From: Ornithomonoglobus_A sp045649025
GTDB taxonomy: Bacteria > Bacillota > Clostridia > UBA1381
DNA: 64,000 bases
Assembly (NCBI GenBank): GCA_045649025.1
Contig: JAZRPB010000010.1
Span: 1-64,000, forward strand
Direction: 5' to 3'
Position 1 is the first letter of the stretch. The number at the start of each line of letters is the position of its first letter. Made by a program: the position numbers and the translations under genes. This document shows positions 59,159 through 64,000 of the stretch, one piece after another. The notes beneath the pieces were generated by a model, which saw nothing but the letters and a program-made list of their open reading frames with translations, searched no databases and was not told where the DNA came from.

Positions 59159-60094
59159 TTAGCAAGATAAACCTTCTAATGTTTTTTCAAGAGATGCTAC
59201 ATCCTCTACATTAAACACCTTAACATCCTTGGATATTTTTTTAACAAAGCCGCTTAACGCTTTGCCAGGACCAACCTCAATGAAGGTGTCTACTCCATCC
59301 TCTATCATTCTTCTTATGGTTTCCTCCCAACGTACCGACGATGATACCTGTTTTATTAAAAGCGGCTTAATATCATCCTTTGACTTAACATAGTCTGCAG
59401 TTACGTTTGTTATAACAGGAATTTGCATATCTGATATTTCAACATTTTCTAATTCCTTTGCAAGCTTTTCACCTGCACCAACAAGCATTGCACAGTGGAA
59501 CGGTGCCGAAACAGGAAGCTTTAAGGCTCTCTTTGCACCCTTCTCCTTTGCTATTTCACAGCATTTATCCACCGCTGCCACCTCGCCCGATACAACAATC
59601 TGTCCGGGACAGTTGAAATTGGCGGGTGAGCATATACCAATTTTTGATGCCTCACTGCAACATTCCTCAACTGTTTGTGCATCAAGTGCTATTATTGCCG
59701 CCATTGCACCTTTACCTACGGGTACCTCTTCTTGCATATACTTGCCGCGTTTTTTTACAAGTCTTAATGCATCATCAAACTTTAGCGAGCCCGACGCAAT
59801 ATGTGCACAATACTCTCCAAGCGACAAGCCTGCAACCACATCTGCCTTTATACCCTTTTCTTCAAGCACACGAAGTGCTGCTATACTCATTGTTACTATT
59901 GTTGGCTGTGTGTTTTCGGTTATCATAAGCGTTTCTTCGTCGCCATTAAAAATCATTTCCTTAACATCAAAGCCCAGTGCCTTTGTTGCCTCATCAAAAG
60001 CATTGTTGGCACAGGGGAAGTTTTCGCAAAGCTCTTTTCCCATACCAACTGCCTGTGCTCCCTGACCGGCAAACAAGAATGCTGTTTTTCCCAT
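59159..60094 (-). CDS. fabD: malonyl-CoA:ACP transacylase
   Basis: FabD loads malonyl groups onto ACP. The 311-residue protein has FAGQGAQAVGMGKEL at the N-terminus, the nucleophilic serine in GLSLGEY, the conserved Gln and Arg region (KRGKYMQEEVP), and the catalytic histidine in SAPFHCAML. AAAGGAG precedes the start. It lies between fabG and fabK. Confidence 0.96.
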   Translation of the reverse strand: MGKTAFLFAGQGAQAVGMGKELCENFPCANNAFDEATKALGFDVKEMIFNGDEETLMITENTQPTIVTMSIAALRVLEEKGIKADVVAGLSLGEYCAHIASGSLKFDDALRLVKKRGKYMQEEVPVGKGAMAAIIALDAQTVEECCSEASKIGICSPANFNCPGQIVVSGEVAAVDKCCEIAKEKGAKRALKLPVSAPFHCAMLVGAGEKLAKELENVEISDMQIPVITNVTADYVKSKDDIKPLLIKQVSSSVRWEETIRRMIEDGVDTFIEVGPGKALSGFVKKISKDVKVFNVEDVASLEKTLEGLSC

Positions 60095-60107
60095 TTATTT
60101 TTCTCCT

Positions 60108-61046
60108 TTAAAATCTGTTCTTTATTTGCTCTAAAACAGCATCCATACCGTTGAAATAGCTTTTTATAATATCCGCACACGGCTCTATTTTATTAACCAT
60201 TGCCGCAGACTGACCTGCCATAAGAGAACCCATTTGTGTATCGCCCTCTTCAAATGCACGTCTTAAACCACCAACGCCTAACTGTTCTATTTCTTCTCTT
60301 GTTGCTCCCTCTTTTTCAATGCGGTCATATTCCTTTGTTAATTTGTTTTTGAGTGCTCTCACAGGTGCTCCTGTTGACCTGCCTGTAACAACTGCATCTC
60401 TGTCCTTTGCATTTATAACAGCTTCCTTGTAGTTTTCGTGTGCAATACATTCGGTTGAGCATATAAATCTTGTTCCAACCTGAATACCCTCTGCACCCAA
60501 CGCAAATGCCGCAACTGCACCGCGTGAGTCTACAAAGCCGCCTGCCGCAACCACAGGTATACTAACTGCATCTACAATTTGCGGAACAAGACACATTGTT
60601 GTTATTTCGCCAATATGTCCGCCTGCTTCTGTGCCCTCGGCAACAATTGCATCTGCTCCTGCACGTTCCATTTTTATTGCAACAGCAACCGACGCAACCA
60701 CTGGTATTACCTTTATGCCCGCCTCTTTAAGTGACGGTATGTATTTAGACGGATTACCTGCACCCGTTGCAACAACGGCGGGTTTTTCTTCTAAAAGCAT
60801 TTGCATTATTTCGTCAACAAAAGGTGACATCATCATTACATTAACACCAAATGGCTTATTTGTCAAGTCCCTGCATTTTTTTATTTGTTCTCTTACTACC
60901 TCGGCAGGTGCTCCGCCTGCGGCAATAAGTCCCAGACCGCCGCCGTTTGATACCGCCGCAGCAAGCTCTGCAGTGGCAACCCACGCCATACCGCCTTGTA
61001 TTATGGGATATTCTATTCCTAATAAATCAGTTATTTTTGTTTTCAT
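60108..61046 (-). CDS. fabK: enoyl-ACP reductase II (FMN-dependent)
   Basis: FabK reduces trans-2-enoyl-ACP, the last elongation step, using FMN and NAD(P)H; it is the triclosan-resistant alternative to FabI. The 312-residue TIM-barrel protein has EYPIIQGGMAWVATAELAAAVSNGGGLG, ATGAGNP, AEGTEAGGHIG, VVAAGGFVDSRG and ALGAEGIQVGTRF, as in FabK and related 2-nitropropane dioxygenase-like flavoenzymes. The ATG at 61046 follows GAGGAAAAG. An in-frame start at 61064 overlaps that site. Position in the fab cluster supports FabK over other flavoenzymes. Confidence 0.94.
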   Translation of the reverse strand: MKTKITDLLGIEYPIIQGGMAWVATAELAAAVSNGGGLGLIAAGGAPAEVVREQIKKCRDLTNKPFGVNVMMMSPFVDEIMQMLLEEKPAVVATGAGNPSKYIPSLKEAGIKVIPVVASVAVAIKMERAGADAIVAEGTEAGGHIGEITTMCLVPQIVDAVSIPVVAAGGFVDSRGAVAAFALGAEGIQVGTRFICSTECIAHENYKEAVINAKDRDAVVTGRSTGAPVRALKNKLTKEYDRIEKEGATREEIEQLGVGGLRRAFEEGDTQMGSLMAGQSAAMVNKIEPCADIIKSYFNGMDAVLEQIKNRF

Positions 61047-61084
61047 TTCTTTTCCTCGCATCAATTTATTTTAAATGTAAACTG

Positions 61085-61158
61085 TTCAGATTGCCGCTAT
61101 TCCGAACGCAGTCGTACCTGTTGTACGTCAAGTGAGGAATAGTGGTGAGATGGGCAAA
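61085..61158. repeat. inverted-repeat element (CAGATTGCC ... GATGGGCAA family), copy 2
   Basis: It lies between fabH and fabK. It begins CAGATTGCC (61087-61095) and ends AGTGGTGAGATGGGCAA (to 61157). TTGCC pairs with GGCAA, GCTATTCC pairs with GGAATAGT, and an inner CGTAC/GTACG hairpin is present. It shares both ends with 11846-11922, and its centre resembles 24319-24384. Confidence 0.55.
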
Positions 61159-61163
61159 ACTAA

Positions 61164-62141
61164 TCAAAACTGAAAGATAGTTGCTCCCCAAGTCAATCCT
61201 CCGCCAAAGCCTACTATCAGGATTTTGTCGCCTTTTTTTATTCTGCCCTCATCGGCTGCTTTTGAAAGTGCAACGGGAATACAAGAGGCTGAAGTGTTAC
61301 CGTAGTGCTTTAGTGTGAGATATATTTTGCTTTCGTCTATACCCATTCTCTTTATGGCACTGTCTACTATTCGGTAGTTTGCCTGATGCGGAACAACAAG
61401 GTCAATATCATCATATGTCATACCTGCTTTTTCAAGTACAAGATTTGAAGCATCTGCCATTGCCTTTACTGCAAACTTCATAACAGCTTGTCCTGCCATT
61501 AGCACAGTTTCTTTTCTTTTGCTTACTCTCTTTTCTACTTCTTCCTCGTCATTTTTAACTGCAAGGCTTGTTATAGCATCCCAGCCTGTACCGTCGGCAC
61601 CCATAACAGTCTGTATTATTCCTGTTTCTTCGCTTGCTTGTATAATTGCCGCACCTGCCGCATCACCAAACAATACGCACGTTCCCCTGTCCTTATAATC
61701 GGTAACCTTTGATAATACATCGGCACAAACAACAAGAATAGTTTTAAATGCTCCGCTTTCTATAAAGCTCTTTGCCATTACAGTACCTGCTATAAAGCCT
61801 GTGCAGGCTGCGTTATAATCAAATGCTGCTGCATTTACTGCACCAAGGTTTTTTTGAATAACACACGCACCTGCAGGCGTAAAGTAATCGGGAGTTACAG
61901 TTCCTAAAATTATAAGGTCTATGTCCTCCACGCTTATGTTTGCTTTTCTTATTGCCTCTTGTGCAGCCTTTGTTGCCATATCGGTTGTGTATTCATCATC
62001 TGCACTAATGTGACGTTCTTCTATTCCTGTTCTTCTTATTATCCATTCATCTGTTGTGTCTACAATGCTTTCCATATATGCATTGTCGTAAATTTTTTCA
62101 GGAACATAGTGTCCCAATGCTAATATTTTTGCGTTTGCCAT
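61164..62141 (-). CDS. fabH: beta-ketoacyl-ACP synthase III
   Basis: FabH starts fatty-acid chains by condensing an acyl-CoA primer with malonyl-ACP. The 325-residue protein has the catalytic C113 in AACTGFIAG, the histidine in VPHQANYRI (about 251) and the asparagine in HYGNTSASCIPVAL. GGGAGAAAG lies upstream. It follows plsX, the usual order. Confidence 0.96.
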   Translation of the reverse strand: MANAKILALGHYVPEKIYDNAYMESIVDTTDEWIIRRTGIEERHISADDEYTTDMATKAAQEAIRKANISVEDIDLIILGTVTPDYFTPAGACVIQKNLGAVNAAAFDYNAACTGFIAGTVMAKSFIESGAFKTILVVCADVLSKVTDYKDRGTCVLFGDAAGAAIIQASEETGIIQTVMGADGTGWDAITSLAVKNDEEEVEKRVSKRKETVLMAGQAVMKFAVKAMADASNLVLEKAGMTYDDIDLVVPHQANYRIVDSAIKRMGIDESKIYLTLKHYGNTSASCIPVALSKAADEGRIKKGDKILIVGFGGGLTWGATIFQF

Positions 62142-62169
62142 TACTTATTCTTTCTCCCCATAAAATCTA

Positions 62170-63156
62170 TTATAGCTCTATGCTTTTTTCAATCTTTTCT
62201 GTTATACCGCTTTCCACAAATTTCTTTGCCTGATTTATTGCATAGTATACCGCCTTTGCATCAGACGAGCCATGCCCTTTTATTACAGGTTTTTTCAAAC
62301 CCAGAAGCGGTGCTCCTCCATATTCACGGTAGTCCATTTTCTTTTTGAAGGCCTTTATACCTTTCATAACAAACAAGGCTCCTATTTTGGATATGATGTT
62401 CTTTGAGAACATATCCTTAACCATTGTGCCAACAACCGAGCCCATACCCTCAACTGTTTTTAAAACAACATTTCCAACAAAGCCGTCACACACGGTAACA
62501 TCTGCGTTACCCTCCATAATATCTCTGCCCTCTACATTACCTATAAAGTTTATGTTGCTTTCCTTTAGAAGCGGGTATGTCTGTTTTGTTAGGTCATCGC
62601 CCTTGCCTTCCTCTTCTCCGTTTGATAAAAGACCAACTGTTGGGCTTTCTATATTCATAACTCCCTGCATATAAATACTGCCCATAAGAGCAAACTGCAC
62701 AAGATTTGCACTCTTACAATTTGTGTTTGCACCTGCATCTGTGAGCATCTTGGGTCCTTTTGCAGACGGAAGCAGTGTTGCAATTGCAGGACGTAAAATA
62801 CCCTTTATTCTGCCTACTATTAAAAGCCCTGATGCAAGAAGTGCACCTGTGTTTCCCATAGAGAGCATTGCATCGCCTTCGTTATCCTTAAGCATTTTTG
62901 CCGCAACCACAACCGACGCATTCTTTTTTACTCTTACCGCTTTTGCAGGCTCTTCGTAGTTTGTGATTACCTCGTCGGCATTCACAATCGAAATTCTTTC
63001 CTTATTATAGGTGTATTTTGAAAGCTCGTTTTCTATAACGGCTTCTTTACCCACCAAAATGATACTTATATCAAAATCTTGGGTTGCCTTTATGGCTGCC
63101 TCGATTGGTGCTTGCGGGGCGTTATCGCCGCCCATTGCATCAATAATTATCTTCAT
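62170..63156 (-). CDS. plsX: phosphate acyltransferase PlsX
   Basis: PlsX makes acyl-phosphate from acyl-ACP for the PlsY glycerol-3-phosphate acyltransferase, linking fatty-acid and phospholipid synthesis. The 328-residue protein starts with IDAMGGDNAPQAPIEA, and shows SMGNTGALLASGL, LTDAGANTNCK, and GFVGNVVLKTVEG. GAAAGGA precedes it. The fapR-plsX-fabH start of the cluster matches Bacillus-type fap regulons. Confidence 0.96.
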   Translation of the reverse strand: MKIIIDAMGGDNAPQAPIEAAIKATQDFDISIILVGKEAVIENELSKYTYNKERISIVNADEVITNYEEPAKAVRVKKNASVVVAAKMLKDNEGDAMLSMGNTGALLASGLLIVGRIKGILRPAIATLLPSAKGPKMLTDAGANTNCKSANLVQFALMGSIYMQGVMNIESPTVGLLSNGEEEGKGDDLTKQTYPLLKESNINFIGNVEGRDIMEGNADVTVCDGFVGNVVLKTVEGMGSVVGTMVKDMFSKNIISKIGALFVMKGIKAFKKKMDYREYGGAPLLGLKKPVIKGHGSSDAKAVYYAINQAKKFVESGITEKIEKSIEL

Positions 63157-63174
63157 TTATTTTTCCTTTCAAAA

Positions 63175-63708
63175 TCAGTTTAACACTTCAAAGTTGAATT
63201 TGCCTCTGAAAACCTCACGCATATTTACCTTTATAAATATATGCACTATATATGCTCCGCCCCTCTTTCGTATAACCTGTGAGCGTGCCATAAGCTTTTC
63301 GCCCGAATGTACACAGCTTACGTATTTTATATTTGCAATCTTAACAAGCATAGAATGTGCATCTATAACGCTTAATGCAAGATTTTCTGCAAAGGAATAT
63401 ATATATGAGCTTTTTACAATGTTGGTACCGTCGAACACCATAGTATCATCAGTTTCCAAAACCGATATACCGTCGTGGAATTTATTGAGGTCTAAAAGCT
63501 CACCGTCTGTATTCGTTCCCGAAACACCGTCTTTTGCCGCTTCCCTTAATCTCTCACGATACTCTGCAATACCAAGCTCTGCTCTGTCAAATCTTATAGT
63601 GGAAATACTTACCCCGAACTTTTTTGCTATCTCTTCATCTTTTAGAAACGGGTTTTCCTTTATAAGAGTTACCAGCATATTATGACGTTCTTTTTTTGAG
63701 GTCCGCAA
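63175..63708 (-). CDS. fapR: FapR, malonyl-CoA-responsive repressor of fatty-acid synthesis
   Basis: FapR represses fap/fab/plsX genes and is released by malonyl-CoA. The 177-residue protein has an N-terminal DeoR-like helix-turn-helix (NPFLKDEEIAKKFGVSISTIRFDRAELGI) and a C-terminal hotdog domain that binds malonyl-CoA (DDTMVFDGTNIVKSSYIYSFAENLALSVIDA, SGEKLMARSQVIRKRGGAYIVHIFIKV). I take the TTG at 63708, eight bases after AAGGGG; a GTG at 63717 overlaps that site. Its own operator is directly upstream, so it is autoregulated and leads the operon. Confidence 0.93.
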   Translation of the reverse strand: MRTSKKERHNMLVTLIKENPFLKDEEIAKKFGVSISTIRFDRAELGIAEYRERLREAAKDGVSGTNTDGELLDLNKFHDGISVLETDDTMVFDGTNIVKSSYIYSFAENLALSVIDAHSMLVKIANIKYVSCVHSGEKLMARSQVIRKRGGAYIVHIFIKVNMREVFRGKFNFEVLN

Positions 63709-63736
63709 TCTTTCCACCCCTTTTTATTACATATTG

Positions 63737-63753
63737 TTAGTAGCTGGTACTAA
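63737..63753 (-). promoter_or_regulatory. FapR operator
   Basis: TTAGTAGCTGGTACTAA is a 17-bp inverted repeat with TTAGTA/TACTAA arms, the layout of known FapR boxes. It lies just downstream of the predicted transcription start of fapR, where bound FapR would block elongation or open-complex formation. Confidence 0.85.
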
Positions 63754-63765
63754 TTTACACAAAAT

Positions 63766-63794
63766 ATAGTATCATATGTTTACTGTGATTGCAA
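63766..63794 (-). promoter_or_regulatory. promoter of the fapR-plsX-fab cluster
   Basis: On the minus strand TTGCAA (63794-63789), 17 bp, TACTAT (63771-63766). The start site would be near 63759, with the FapR operator at about +6 to +22. Confidence 0.75.
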
Positions 63795-64000
63795 GAGTTT
63801 TTTATTATTTTTTTCAATATCGTCACATTGCACTGTTTTTTATACCATTTTTTTTGCAATATTTGTTTTATATTTTTTTCATTACTTTAAGAATTATTTT
63901 TTGTTTTTTGGTTTATTATATATAATAAGGAAGAAACTATGTTAATTTTACAAAATAACACATATTTTTAATCCTTTATTTTACAGCAAAACCAAGTTAT
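63795..64000. other. AT-rich right edge
   Basis: Long A/T runs and no supported gene, RNA or clear promoter. It may hold the divergent control region of a gene beyond the window. Confidence 0.4.

Noticed and set aside
1..64000. CRISPR array, transposase or integrase genes
   Set aside because: No regularly spaced identical direct repeats of 24-40 bp with unique spacers were seen, and no coding region carries transposase or integrase motifs.

Overview
The window reads as a chromosome segment from an AT-rich, endospore-forming, anaerobic Clostridia (Firmicutes), probably gut-associated. The supporting genes are a GerW/YtfJ-type sporulation protein, S-layer homology (SLH) and 3D-domain surface proteins, rubrerythrin, a FapR-controlled type II fatty-acid cluster with FabK as enoyl reductase, a SCIFF ribosomal peptide with its radical-SAM maturase, a lysine riboswitch, and a choloylglycine-hydrolase-family enzyme. 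Most of it is conserved housekeeping sequence. Promoters match the vegetative consensus closely, nearly always with a 17-bp spacer.

Layout. 1-260: tandem rRNA-type promoters reading leftward out of the window. 441-5908 (+): site-2 protease, scpA, scpB, a DUF2953-like protein, gerW-like, and two radical-SAM-linked proteins. 5939-14054 (-): pyrH-frr-uppS-cdsA-dxr-rseP-ispG-aroQ-pepP, which covers ribosome recycling, isoprenoid and phospholipid synthesis, and shikimate. 14073-21577 (-): a 1034-residue SLH protein, a type-2-like IleRS and an unknown membrane protein. 21889-23054 (+): an orphan holin/amidase pair. 23191-24611 (+): rpsF-ssb-rpsR and tRNA-Leu(CAA). 24683-27580: a C_GCAxxG_C_C protein, a phosphoribosyltransferase, rubrerythrin and tgt. 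27673-29427: a small accessory patch with Phd/Doc, an XRE regulator and a zinc-ribbon/Ltp-repeat membrane protein. 29706-33024: a DUF815 ATPase and two secreted proteins. 33046-37352 (+): lysine riboswitch-asd-dapA-dapB-holB. 37682-41404: M20 peptidase, nagB, a DUF1540-like protein and a choloylglycine hydrolase. 41552-44410 (-): panB-panC-panD-coaX. 44604-45645: an MntR-like regulator, a small membrane protein and a small HTH protein. 45768-47482 (-): SCIFF precursor and maturase. 47599-48969 (-): an NSS transporter. 48991-56082 (-): rnc, an Elp3-like radical SAM protein, smc, ftsY and a TtcA-like protein. 56323-63708 (-): fapR-plsX-fabH-fabK-fabD-fabG-acpP-fabF.

The most interesting signals are non-coding. 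A pseudoknot-forming motif that could sequester a Shine-Dalgarno sequence occurs just upstream of two unrelated genes, dapA and a DUF1540-like gene. A two-hairpin repeat of about 106 bp occurs three times, twice directly at a stop codon and once between the SCIFF precursor and its maturase. Tandem palindromic units of about 100 bp lie between fabG and acpP, and a 123-nt near-perfect palindrome lies between rseP and ispG. Operators can be read directly for FapR, Phd/Doc and the XRE regulator. I saw no CRISPR array, transposase gene or complete prophage.
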